64,000 nucleotides of DNA from Anaerolineae bacterium (GTDB taxonomy: Bacteria; Chloroflexota; Anaerolineae; Aggregatilineales; Phototrophicaceae), in contig JAUZRW010000042.1 of NCBI GenBank assembly GCA_030950085.1, positions 1-64,000 on the forward strand, in the 5' to 3' direction. Made by a program: the position numbers and the translations under genes. Below the pieces are notes generated by a model that worked only from the letters and a program-made list of their open reading frames with translations, did not search any database and was not told the DNA's origin. Positions 51,595-60,577 of this stretch are shown here, piece after piece; the first letter of the stretch is position 1; the number at the start of each line of letters is the position of its first letter.

Positions 51595-54084
51595 TCAGCG
51601 TTCTAATAGCGCATAAGCATTCGCCGCATATTGTTGTGCTGTGCCGCTAATCGGCGCTTGTCTAATACCGCGTGCTTGCGCCTCTTGACGTTTAGCACTC
51701 ACCTCATCAACTAGCGTATTCACGTCGCGGTCATCAGATTCAAGCATCATTGCCTCTTCCAACAACAAATCACAAATATCCAGCAAGCGATGACTTTTCA
51801 GCATCAAGCGCACCAAATCGACAACACCGCTAACGATTTCTTCGCGCTTCTCACTCGTAAATGCCAGATGCAATGCTTGCCGATAACTCAATAAGGCATC
51901 CGGTAACTTAGCAGCATGAACTTGTGCCTGACCGAGATTGTTCAATTGTAACATTTCATCGTCTTTATCTTGGACTTCGCGGGCAATATGCAATGCTGAC
52001 TGATAATAACCAATTGCCTCACTCCACTGTTCAAGGTCGCTATAAGCACTACCCAATCCACCTAGAACACGCCCTTCATAGTCGCGCCTCATCTGTGCTT
52101 TGAACAATTCGCGTGCTTGTTCTAAATTGTGAATGGCATCATCCACATCATTGTTATCAAGGTGGGCATAACCCAATTTATATAGTGAAAGTGCTTCATT
52201 TTGTTTATCGCCAATCGTGCGCGAAATTCCTAGTGCCTTGTTGAATGCCTCAATCGCCGCGCTTATTTCACCCAAATCTTGACGCGCATCGCCCAAGGTG
52301 GTCTGCAATTGCAATTCAGTCGCTCTATCGCCACGCTCCCCTGCGAGTTGAATCCCGCGTGTGGCGTGCATGACGGCGGCTTGATGATTCCCTGTTTTAC
52401 TGAGCAAAGCCGCCAGCATATTCAAGGCATCGAGTGTCCCTTCTTGGTCGCTTTGTTCTTCGTAAGTTTCTAGCACTTCGTTATACGTCGCAATCGCTTC
52501 AGTATCTTTATCTTGCCCAACTTGTACTTTGCCAATCGCTTTTAATATTTGAATCGTGCGTGCTGCGTCGCCCTGAGATTTTGATTGCGCGAGAGCCTGC
52601 CGCAATTGGTCAACATCAATGCCAATGATGGCATCAGTTCGCAAAGCGGCACTATTCATCCCTTCTTCGACATCTAAATCATCGAGTGGGGCAGCAGCAA
52701 AAACGTCGTCATCTTCATCTTCCAGAATCTTGTCTTCTAAAACGCTTTCGCCGTCATCAAACTCATCGTCGTAATCATAGAAGTCGTCATCAGGACTCGC
52801 TTCAACCTCTACTATCGGGTCGGGACCATAAGCAGGAAACGCGGCTGTACTACCAGACCCCATATTACGCAGTGCCAATAGTTCATAGACATAGCCAGCA
52901 CTTTGTACAAAATCGTCAGCTTGAGTCAAGATTGTAACCAATTCATTCGCTGTTTCACGATTACCTTGCTCGGATGACCACATCGCCGCCGCAATAAAAT
53001 TATCCATCTCTTTAGCGAGATTAGCCTTGTTCACGTTGCCGGATGCTGCATTCTGTTTGGCATAGGCGAGGGTTGTCTCAAGGACTTTCTTTTGTAACCC
53101 TGCCAATTGATTTTTACCCTGTAATGCCGCTTGTGCGAATTCATAGACCCGTTGATGCAAACGATAATAGGCTTTGCCGTGACGCTCAAACTTTTCGACC
53201 AGATACAATTGCGACAAAATGGACATCGGTTGTAGAATCCCATTTTCGGGGACACCACTAATCGCACTCAGAAAATCGAGCGAGGCTTCGCCACGAAAAG
53301 TCGCGCCTAACATCAACACCAAGCCTTGCAGTGCATTATTCAACGCCCGATAAGTCAAACCAATCACTGATAAAGTTGCATCGCCTGTACTTTCAACAAC
53401 CTGTTTTAGATTATTGTAGTAATCAGAAGGCGTTTGTTTGGCAGCAACCATACTGCGTGCCGCCATCACAATTGGCAGCACCTTATAACCCAATTGCTTC
53501 GTCACAGCATAGATATCAATATCGTACTTATTATCTTGGATACCAGCTTTTTGTTTCAGCAATACTCCTGCACTCATATCATTGAGTGTGGGAACACGGA
53601 CAGTTTCCCATGAACCAGCTAACTCGGTATCACTAATCAGAATCAGGGGTCGATTATCGGCGGCTTTATCAATGAATTGTTGGGGTGCTAGTGCATCAGT
53701 CACATTATCTAGCACAATAAAGGGTTTTTGTGTCGTTAATGCCGTCGAGACTGCCCCAATCCGTGAAGCGGGTTGTTCATTCGTTGTAATATCATCTATG
53801 CTTAAGGCACGCCCTACTTGTACCAACAATTTTTGTAGAGGATGTGTGCCAGAGGCTAACCACAGCACGCCACCGGGTTGTTGTAAAAAAGCGGCTGCCA
53901 GTGCCGCAGCGAGGGCAGTTTTCCCATTACCAGAATCGCCATAAAGCAACACAGGGCGACGCGCTTGGATATGGGCATAAATTTCTTTCAACAAGTCATC
54001 ACGTCCGACAGGTCTGCCGGGGTGCATTAGCGGGAGCGCATTAACATCATGTGCAGGTGATTCATGGGCTGTAAATTCGGTCAT
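51595..54084 (-). CDS. STAND-type NTPase with acidic linker and TPRs
   Basis: A 829-residue protein. N-terminal NTPase: Walker A LLYGDSGNGKTALAAAL (about residue 48), Walker B PFIVLDNVTDAL, and a winged-helix-like region (LSVIGLTYRALNNALQGLVL MLG). A very acidic stretch follows at about 425-470 (DDDFYDYDDEFDDGESVL and EDEDDDVF), then at least six TPRs (e.g. AIATYNEVLETYEEQSD, AIEAFNKALGISRTIGD, AIGYYQSALHIAREVQD). ATG at 54084 preferred over TTG at 54087. Likely a ligand-gated signalling switch; the output is not apparent. Confidence 0.82.
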   Translation of the reverse strand: MTEFTAHESPAHDVNALPLMHPGRPVGRDDLLKEIYAHIQARRPVLLYGDSGNGKTALAAALAAAFLQQPGGVLWLASGTHPLQKLLVQVGRALSIDDITTNEQPASRIGAVSTALTTQKPFIVLDNVTDALAPQQFIDKAADNRPLILISDTELAGSWETVRVPTLNDMSAGVLLKQKAGIQDNKYDIDIYAVTKQLGYKVLPIVMAARSMVAAKQTPSDYYNNLKQVVESTGDATLSVIGLTYRALNNALQGLVLMLGATFRGEASLDFLSAISGVPENGILQPMSILSQLYLVEKFERHGKAYYRLHQRVYEFAQAALQGKNQLAGLQKKVLETTLAYAKQNAASGNVNKANLAKEMDNFIAAAMWSSEQGNRETANELVTILTQADDFVQSAGYVYELLALRNMGSGSTAAFPAYGPDPIVEVEASPDDDFYDYDDEFDDGESVLEDKILEDEDDDVFAAAPLDDLDVEEGMNSAALRTDAIIGIDVDQLRQALAQSKSQGDAARTIQILKAIGKVQVGQDKDTEAIATYNEVLETYEEQSDQEGTLDALNMLAALLSKTGNHQAAVMHATRGIQLAGERGDRATELQLQTTLGDARQDLGEISAAIEAFNKALGISRTIGDKQNEALSLYKLGYAHLDNNDVDDAIHNLEQARELFKAQMRRDYEGRVLGGLGSAYSDLEQWSEAIGYYQSALHIAREVQDKDDEMLQLNNLGQAQVHAAKLPDALLSYRQALHLAFTSEKREEIVSGVVDLVRLMLKSHRLLDICDLLLEEAMMLESDDRDVNTLVDEVSAKRQEAQARGIRQAPISGTAQQYAANAYALLER

Positions 54085-54258
54085 CAAGCTATCCCGTGTT
54101 TGTTATCTCGAATAAGTTTATCTTCATGTATATTGGGAATTATAGCATTGTCTTGCAAAATCGGGTAATTGTACAATCCTGTTAGGAATAATGGGGGATG
54201 CGCCTCATTTTCCATTTCTCCAACCATGGTAGAAGTTACACAATTCAGCACAAAAAAT

Positions 54259-54288
54259 TGTAGGGGCAATAGCGTGCTGCGCCCGAAA
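54259..54288. repeat. TAGGGGCG-type palindrome
   Basis: TGTAGGGGCAATAGCGTGCT GCGCCC has the TAGGGGC flank and GGGC/GCCC arms of the dispersed palindrome family. It sits between the STAND gene start and the permease gene end. Confidence 0.55.
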
Positions 54289-54335
54289 CTGCATAAGTTC
54301 TAATTGGATAGAGCTTATCGGCTGCCATACGTTTA

Positions 54336-55211
54336 TCATTTCAAGCCAGAGTGCATGAAGCTACGAATGAATTGTTTTTGGAAAATCAAGAAAATCAACA
54401 TCAACGGGAAAATGATAATAATCGTCGCAGCCGTGACCAAACTCCAGCGTGCGCCAATATCAGTTAGTTGCGTAAAACGTAACAAGCCCATCGTCAGTGG
54501 ACGCGATTTATCACTGGTGACAACAAGTGGCCACAATAACGAGTTCCAGTGGAAGCTAACACTGACCAGCCCGAATGCCACCAGTGTAGCACGACTCGGT
54601 GGTAAATAGACATACCGCAGCAAATGATACCAGCGACAGCCATCCATCAAGCCAGAATCAACCATATCACGCGGCACTTCTAAAAAGGCTTGCCGCAGCA
54701 AAAATGTCCCAAATGCCGAGCCAAAATAAGGCATGGCAATTGCTAGTGTGGTGTCATACAAACCCAGCACACGAATCGTCCTAAAGTTGGGGACGAGTAA
54801 AATCACTGTGGGAATCATCAACTGTGTCAGAACAAGATAAAATAAGACACGCTTGCCAAAAAATTCATAGTGGGCAAAGGCAAAAGCGGCTAAGGGCATC
54901 GTCATCAATTGAACCGCGAGTGTCAGCACGACATATTGAATCGTATTGGCATAATATGAATCGCTAATTTTGCCATCTTCGATTGTCGGGAAAAATGGTG
55001 CAAGGTCAATCGCTGTTTGATAACTTTCCAGTGTCAATCGGTCACTAAACCAAACATCATTATGACCCAGCGAGTCTTGTGGTGGACGAAACGAGACCAC
55101 TATCGCCCACACAATCGGTATCACCCACAGCAAACAAATAAGCCCTGTAGCGATATTCGCGCCGATTGTTCCCCAATGTCGTGATTTTTGTGGGATAAAA
55201 TTACTGGTCAT
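54336..55211 (-). CDS. Carbohydrate ABC transporter permease, MalG type
   Basis: A 291-residue permease with six membrane helices. The EAA-like loop that docks on the ATPase is VDSGLMDGCRWYHLLRYVYLPPSR, a typical, slightly degenerate form. Length is normal for MalG. The ATG at 55211 overlaps the preceding permease gene by 11 bases (ATGACCAGTAA). Last gene of the three-gene transporter operon; the ATPase must be encoded elsewhere. Confidence 0.87.
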   Translation of the reverse strand: MTSNFIPQKSRHWGTIGANIATGLICLLWVIPIVWAIVVSFRPPQDSLGHNDVWFSDRLTLESYQTAIDLAPFFPTIEDGKISDSYYANTIQYVVLTLAVQLMTMPLAAFAFAHYEFFGKRVLFYLVLTQLMIPTVILLVPNFRTIRVLGLYDTTLAIAMPYFGSAFGTFLLRQAFLEVPRDMVDSGLMDGCRWYHLLRYVYLPPSRATLVAFGLVSVSFHWNSLLWPLVVTSDKSRPLTMGLLRFTQLTDIGARWSLVTAATIIIIFPLMLIFLIFQKQFIRSFMHSGLK

Positions 55212-56154
55212 CCGAACGCTCCGATAGCAGGAAATTAACAATCGTAAACAACAGCAACAGCGTAATCATGACAACTGTTAGGGCATTGGCAAAACCATAA
55301 TTTTGCAGCACAAACCGTTGCTGATAAATCTCGTACAGCAGCAAATCGGCTTCTCCTGTGACAAGTTCGTTGGTGAGTATTAGCGCATGGTCAATATTTT
55401 GGAATGCCCCAATAATGGCAATTACCGTGATAAACAAGGTCGTTCGTCGCAACAAAGGCAAAGTAATCTTCATTATTTTGGTCAGCCAAGTCGCGCCATC
55501 TAAATCAGCCGCCTCAAAAATATCGTCGGGTAAACCTTGCAATCCTGCTAAGTAAAAAATCATGAAATAGCCCGCATTCTTCCAGATGGCTACTATCATC
55601 AAACCATAAAGTGCCAAATCACGATTGATAACCCAATTTTCTGCGCCGCGATACCCGAAAAAGCGCAAAGCTGCATTCCATAAACCGTATTCTGGGGTGA
55701 AGAAAAAGAGCCAAATCGTTGCCGCACTGACCATCGGTAACATGGTGGGATAAAACAAAGCCACTCGTGCCAATCCAATCCCTTGAACGGTGCGATTGAC
55801 CAGTAATGCAAACAAAAACGCCAGCAAGATACTCACCGGAACAGTGACGATGGTATAGCGAAGAGTATTGCCCATCACCTGATAAAATATCTCACCTTCT
55901 GTTGTAGATGGGTTGAACATCGCTCTAAAATAAGCAAAGCCAACATTATAGGGTCCACGAATACTGCGTGTTTCGCTTTCAATCCCCGGCAAATTGAGGT
56001 CAGTATCCCTTTGGCGTTCAGGTCGGTTGGGATGAAAATAAACCTGACTCTCGCGCAAAACCTGAAATGTCGGATACACCGTAAACAACAAAATAAAAAT
56101 CAGGGTCGGTAATATCAGTAAGTAGGGTAACGGATTAAATGACTTTTGTGTCAT
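55201..56154 (-). CDS. Carbohydrate ABC transporter permease, MalF/UgpA type
   Basis: A 317-residue permease with six helices. The EAA loop is EAADLDGATWLTKIMKITLP L, a good match to the consensus of sugar permeases. A long extracytoplasmic loop follows the first helix (about residues 30-80), as in MalF/UgpA. It pairs with the downstream permease to form the transmembrane pore. 226 bases separate it from the binding-protein gene, with repeats in between. Confidence 0.88.
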   Translation of the reverse strand: MTQKSFNPLPYLLILPTLIFILLFTVYPTFQVLRESQVYFHPNRPERQRDTDLNLPGIESETRSIRGPYNVGFAYFRAMFNPSTTEGEIFYQVMGNTLRYTIVTVPVSILLAFLFALLVNRTVQGIGLARVALFYPTMLPMVSAATIWLFFFTPEYGLWNAALRFFGYRGAENWVINRDLALYGLMIVAIWKNAGYFMIFYLAGLQGLPDDIFEAADLDGATWLTKIMKITLPLLRRTTLFITVIAIIGAFQNIDHALILTNELVTGEADLLLYEIYQQRFVLQNYGFANALTVVMITLLLLFTIVNFLLSERSDDQ

Positions 56155-56255
56155 GCGTTGATTCCTAAGAAAAAGTGCAGACAGTTTAGGTGATATAGAG
56201 GTGGGTCGCTATTCCCTCACGCATCAAAATAACACTTTTCAGCCTCATTTCGGCG

Positions 56256-56366
56256 AGATAGTCCAAGACTATCCCCTACGCTTGAACCCAATTTGTCATG
56301 TGTAGGGGAAGGTTTCAAACCTTCCCGTAGGTTCAAATAGGGTGCAGCACGCCACACCCCTACGTT
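56256..56366. repeat. Cluster of three TAGGGG-type palindromes
   Basis: Three hairpins in 110 bases: GATAGTCCAAGACTATCCCC TA (56257-56278), TGTAGGGGAAGGTTTCAAAC CTTCCCGTAGG (56300-56330) and GGGTGCAGCACGCCACACCC CTACG (56339-56364). All share the TAGGGG/CCCCTA border. They separate binding protein from permeases and may attenuate permease expression. Confidence 0.6.
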
Positions 56367-56380
56367 CCAAAATATCTCAC

Positions 56381-57646
56381 CTACTCGAAAATGCTCAAGA
56401 TAGATTCGGCTTCTGTTTGTGCTTGCTCCATAGCAGATGCGGCATCTGTTTCACCATTCAACACAGCGAGAATCTGCGCGTGGAGAATGTTACGGATGTC
56501 GCCCAAAGATTGTACTGAGAATTCGCGCACGGCAGAATCAATCGTGGCACGGGCTTCATCTACTTGTGGATTTTCTTCAGAAAAAGCTGTCCATGCGTCT
56601 AGTTCAAAACCACTTTCACGAGTATTGTAGTACCCGGCGTTGATGCTCCAATCGACAGTTCGTTCGGGGGCTGTGAGCCATTCCACGAAGTCCCAAGCAG
56701 CTTGTGCGGTAGCATCGTCAATATCGGCTGACATATACAGATTACCGCCACCTGTCACCGTGAATGACCCGCCATCTTGTCCCGGAATACCACTGACACC
56801 AAATTCAAAATCGGCATTGTCAATAATGGTTCGCAATGAGCCACTGCTATGTAAAATCATCGCTGCTGAACCATCCAAGAAGGCACCGGGCGCATCACCC
56901 CAATTGCTTTGAACGCCATCAGGAGTCGCGTCGTATTCTTCGTAGAGTGCAACCCAGAAATTAAGTGCTTCAACCACATCGTCATTATTGAAAAAGACTT
57001 CGGTATCGCTATCAGAAACGATGTTTTGTCCACTGCCAGCAGCAAAAGGTTGGAATAACCAGTAGGGCCAACTATTTGGAATCAGAATACCTTCGCGCTC
57101 ATCCGTTGTGAGAGCCTGTGCTGTGGTAGCGAGTTCTTCCCAATTTGTTGGGACATCTAATCCAGCGTCGGCTAAAAGGTCAGCATTGTAATACAGCAAG
57201 ACAGTTGACCGTTGGAACGGAACGCTATAGAGTTCCCCTGTGCCATCACCATCAAAATCATAATAGCTATTAGCGAGCCATGCCGCGACGAAATCCGATA
57301 GATAGTCTTCTGAGGCAAAGGCATCCAAAGATTGTATCACTTCGGCATTGCGGAGGTCGTAAATATCAGTTGCCAGCATAATGGCTAATGCCGGCACATC
57401 ACCCCCACCTTCGGCAACAGTCAGCAGACGATTCTTGACATCGCCATAGCCACCTTCAAATGACCAGACGATTTCTACGCCGTCATTTTCAGACATATAG
57501 GCTTCGGCATAACCATTCAGAATCTCCGTAATGGGGCTATCAACGGAAATCGGGAAATAAATTTCAACTGTCACCGTCTCTTGCGCGGAAATGATGTTAG
57601 CGCCAAGAAGTAGCAGAACCAGTACAACAAGTATTGAACGTTTCAT
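56381..57646 (-). CDS. ABC sugar transporter substrate-binding protein
   Basis: A 421-residue extracellular solute-binding protein family 1. A signal peptide covers residues 1-21 (MKRSILVVLVLLLLGANIIS then AQE), with no lipobox cysteine. The mature protein has the family signature of glycerol-3-phosphate/sugar binding proteins: FEGGYGDVKNRLLTVAEGG, VPFQRSTVLLYYNADLLADA GLDVPTNWEEL and MILHSSGSLRTIIDNADF. ATG at 57646 follows AAGGAT. Likely ligand is a glycerophosphodiester or oligosaccharide; cannot be settled by eye. Confidence 0.87.
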   Translation of the reverse strand: MKRSILVVLVLLLLGANIISAQETVTVEIYFPISVDSPITEILNGYAEAYMSENDGVEIVWSFEGGYGDVKNRLLTVAEGGGDVPALAIMLATDIYDLRNAEVIQSLDAFASEDYLSDFVAAWLANSYYDFDGDGTGELYSVPFQRSTVLLYYNADLLADAGLDVPTNWEELATTAQALTTDEREGILIPNSWPYWLFQPFAAGSGQNIVSDSDTEVFFNNDDVVEALNFWVALYEEYDATPDGVQSNWGDAPGAFLDGSAAMILHSSGSLRTIIDNADFEFGVSGIPGQDGGSFTVTGGGNLYMSADIDDATAQAAWDFVEWLTAPERTVDWSINAGYYNTRESGFELDAWTAFSEENPQVDEARATIDSAVREFSVQSLGDIRNILHAQILAVLNGETDAASAMEQAQTEAESILSIFE

Positions 57647-57894
57647 AAGTAAATCCTTCGTACATTCATTATTTTGTGCTTTTTGCATCGTCAATATTAG
57701 ACGATGGTGCATATTATAACGCAAAAGTGGCTAAAAAAACGGTTCAAAATAGTGTCATCCTATGAAATACACCCAAGCAACAGAGATTAACTTCAAATAT
57801 AGATAGTATGCAGGTACTATGGGAGAGTAACCCTGATGAACTTGATGGATTGTCAAAATTTATGTCTTCCAACCAACAGTGAAAGCGAAACACA

Positions 57895-59088
57895 TTGACT
57901 GAGAATAAAATCCCGATAGCGAAACCATTTTTAGGCGATGCCGAGGCTGACCTTGTACGCGAGGTGATTCGCAGTGGCTGGGTGACTCAGGGTCCGATGG
58001 TCAAGGCATTTGAGGGCGAATTTGCGGCAACTGTTGGCGCACAATATGCAACGGCAGTTTCTAATGCCACCACAGGCTTGCATCTTTCCTTGAAGGCAGT
58101 CGGAGTCAAAGTCGGTGATGAAGTGATTACGGTCAGTCATTCCTTCATTGCAACAGCGAATGCCATCCGTTATTGTGGCGCGATTCCGGTTTTCTGCGAT
58201 ATTGACCCCCGTACCTATAATATGGATATCAACAAGGTCGAGGCACTCATCAGCGAGAAAACTGCCGCTATTTTATGTGTGCATCAAGTCGGGATGCCCT
58301 GTGATTTAGAGGCACTCGTTGCGATGAGCCAAAAACACAAGATTCCATTGGTGGAAGATGCCGCCTGTGCCATCGGTAGTGAAGTGCATTTTCAGGGCAA
58401 ATGGGACAAAATAGGTGCGCCGCATGGTGATATCGCTGTCTTTAGTTTTCATCCGCGTAAGGTCATCACAACGGGCGATGGTGGCATGATTACAACGAAT
58501 AATCCCGATATCGACGAAAAATGCAAATTATGGCGACAACACAGCATGAGCGTTCGTGATACAGAGCGCCACAATGCCAAGCAAATTATTTTTGAGGAAT
58601 ATACCGAACTAGGTTACAATTATCGCATGACCGATATTCAAGCGGCTGTCGGGCGTGAACAACTGAAACGGCTACCCGAAATTATCGAACGACGGCGTGA
58701 ATTAGCAGACCGCTATCATGAATTGTTGGGCAATATAGGCGGTCTTATCTTGCCGCATGAACCGCAATACGCCCGTTCTAATTGGCAAAGTTATATTGTT
58801 CGTTTACCAGATGGTTTCGACCAACGAACCGTCATGCAGCAATTACTCGATGTGGGGATTAGCACCCGTCGCGCCATCATGAACAGTCATCGTGAGCCTG
58901 CCTACGAAATCGAAGATTGGCAATGTGCAGGTCAACGCTCAAGCTGTGATTGTGCGCCTCGTACCTGCCGCGAATTATCACATAGCGAGTTTATCCAAGA
59001 TAATGCGATTGCGATTCCCTTGTATGTCCCCATGAGTGATGACGAGCAAGACCGTGTCGTGGCTGCCTTGCGAAGTATCATTCAGTAG
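57895..59088 (+). CDS. DegT/DnrJ/EryC1/StrS aminotransferase
   Basis: A 397-residue PLP enzyme of the sugar aminotransferase family used for 3- or 4-amino sugars in surface glycans. Asp155 in VEDAACAIGS contacts the pyridine nitrogen and Lys189 in SFHPRKVITTGDGG forms the Schiff base. SNWQSYIV and GISTRRAIM are family motifs. A cluster of four cysteines (344, 351, 353, 358) in a C-terminal insertion may bind metal and marks a subfamily. TTG start; the next Met is too far downstream. Its sugar substrate is unknown. Confidence 0.88.
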   Translation: MTENKIPIAKPFLGDAEADLVREVIRSGWVTQGPMVKAFEGEFAATVGAQYATAVSNATTGLHLSLKAVGVKVGDEVITVSHSFIATANAIRYCGAIPVFCDIDPRTYNMDINKVEALISEKTAAILCVHQVGMPCDLEALVAMSQKHKIPLVEDAACAIGSEVHFQGKWDKIGAPHGDIAVFSFHPRKVITTGDGGMITTNNPDIDEKCKLWRQHSMSVRDTERHNAKQIIFEEYTELGYNYRMTDIQAAVGREQLKRLPEIIERRRELADRYHELLGNIGGLILPHEPQYARSNWQSYIVRLPDGFDQRTVMQQLLDVGISTRRAIMNSHREPAYEIEDWQCAGQRSSCDCAPRTCRELSHSEFIQDNAIAIPLYVPMSDDEQDRVVAALRSIIQ

Positions 59089-59103
59089 AGTCTGGAAAGC
59101 GGT

Positions 59104-59228
59104 AAAAAATGAACCACAAAGCCACAAAGGACACAAAGATTCCAGTTCAAAATGATGCTCTGCGGCTCTGATTCTCTGTTTCTCTGCGTTAAGCATTTTT
59201 CTGAATATTTACTAGAATCTACAATATG
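59104..59228 (-). repeat. Dispersed GTAACGC/TTTGTGGTTCA repeat, inverted full copy
   Basis: AAAAATGAACCACAAAGCCA and GGACACAAAGATTCCAGTTC, then GATTCTCTGTTTCTCTGCGT TAAGCATTTTTCTGAATA and TACTAGAATCTACA. On the minus strand this is the same order as at 31737. It lies between the aminotransferase and isomerase genes. Confidence 0.65.
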
Positions 59229-59262
59229 AACAGCACTGACAATCATAGGAGCAATTAACGGC

Positions 59263-60105
59263 ATGAAATTGGCGATACACGAAGCAATGTTGCCCGGACG
59301 GTCTTTGAAGGAACGCTATCAACAGGCTAAAAATCTAGGCTTTGATGGCATTGAATTATTTGCAGAGGGGCTAGATGAGCGCATCATGGATGTCGCTATG
59401 GCTCTTGATGCTGTTGATTTATCAGTGGCATCAGTGCATCTTGGTAAAATAGAAGGCTACTTGTCGCCCGATTCGCCGACTCGTGAGAAGGCGATTAGCA
59501 ATATGCGTCAGGCGATGGCAATGGCGGTTGATTTGAATGCTAACCATGTGGTTTTTGTCCCACAATGGGGTAATCTACTCACACCAGATATGACCCCCTA
59601 CCGTAGCTCAGAAGAACTTGCCAGCGAGTTACTGATTTGGCTCTTACGCACTGTCTCAGATTTAGCCTATGCCTTGGGATGTTTGCTGCATATTCAACCG
59701 CGCAATCGCTTTGAAACACAATTCCTGAATACCGTGCCGCAAGCCTCAAAATTTCTGGATGTGATTCAGATGAAGCGCGAAACAGGCAAAGTCGATAACC
59801 CCTTTATCAAGATTGCGCCCAATACATTTGATATGGCGCTCGAAGAAGATAATCTCATTGAGGCTCTCAAACAACACGGTCATCGACTCGGCTACCTGTA
59901 TTTGAGTGATAGTAATGGACGTTTACCGGGGCAAGGTTTACTCGATTTTGCGACGATTGCCTCTGCACTGAAAGAGACTAACTATGAGGGTTGGCTTTGC
60001 TTGCGTGTCAATCCACTCCCGAAAAACCCAGCCGATGAAGCCTATCCTCTGTTGGATGCCCTACCGGACACGATTGAGCTATTAGAAAAAGTTGGCTTAC
60101 ATTGA
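59263..60105 (+). CDS. Sugar-phosphate isomerase/epimerase-like TIM barrel
   Basis: A 280-residue protein of the xylose isomerase-like TIM barrel (AP endonuclease 2) superfamily. MKLAIHEAMLPG, LGFDGIELFAEGL, SVASVHLGKIEGYLS, NHVVFVPQWG, LLHIQPRNRFETQFLN, KIAPNTFDMALEEDN and LGYLYLSDSNGRLPGQGLLD FAT show barrel strands with metal-ligand positions (Glu at IELFAEG, His, Asp), some of which differ from the typical HxD motif. AGGAG precedes the ATG. It could act on a sugar made for surface glycans. Confidence 0.78.
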   Translation: MKLAIHEAMLPGRSLKERYQQAKNLGFDGIELFAEGLDERIMDVAMALDAVDLSVASVHLGKIEGYLSPDSPTREKAISNMRQAMAMAVDLNANHVVFVPQWGNLLTPDMTPYRSSEELASELLIWLLRTVSDLAYALGCLLHIQPRNRFETQFLNTVPQASKFLDVIQMKRETGKVDNPFIKIAPNTFDMALEEDNLIEALKQHGHRLGYLYLSDSNGRLPGQGLLDFATIASALKETNYEGWLCLRVNPLPKNPADEAYPLLDALPDTIELLEKVGLH

Positions 60106-60132
60106 TTGTAATTTTCCTTACCCAATATTCGC

Positions 60133-60390
60133 TTACAGTGCCTCGAAGCCCCCAGTTTCTTGTACATCCACGCGCACGCCTTCAATCATACGCGGAATGA
60201 CATCTTCTAGCGCGAGTTCTTCAAGCGGCACTTTCTTCTCAACCATCACAATCAATGCCGCTTCAGAGCTATTGTCATCACCCTCTTTAGCGAGACCAAT
60301 GCCGACACCGACAACATTCGGTTTTTCCATCAGAACTTGTGCATAGCGAGCTTGTACATCTGTCAGTTTATTGCGTGTTTCCTCATCCAT
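60133..60390 (-). CDS. Small conserved protein with NVVGVGIG motif
   Basis: An 85-residue protein. KPNVVGVGIGLAKEGDDNSS EAALIVMVEKKVPLEELAL is the module found at the N-terminus of trypsin-like/Nal1-type proteases and in stand-alone form, where it may act as a regulatory or binding unit. The alignment is by memory of the motif only. No catalytic serine domain follows; the protein is complete at this length. Confidence 0.6.
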   Translation of the reverse strand: MDEETRNKLTDVQARYAQVLMEKPNVVGVGIGLAKEGDDNSSEAALIVMVEKKVPLEELALEDVIPRMIEGVRVDVQETGGFEAL

Positions 60391-60577
60391 CAGGCGGTTT
60401 CCTATCTAGTTTTGACTACTCTGTAGACTCAAATGACCGTCGCAGTTTTTTTGTGTCCCATATGACTAGAAATTCCAATTTGTCATTGATGATAGCAGTA
60501 TATTCGATAGAATGAATATTGTCACTCATTAACGACAGTATGATTCGTTATCCAACACTACATTTGAAAGACAATTT

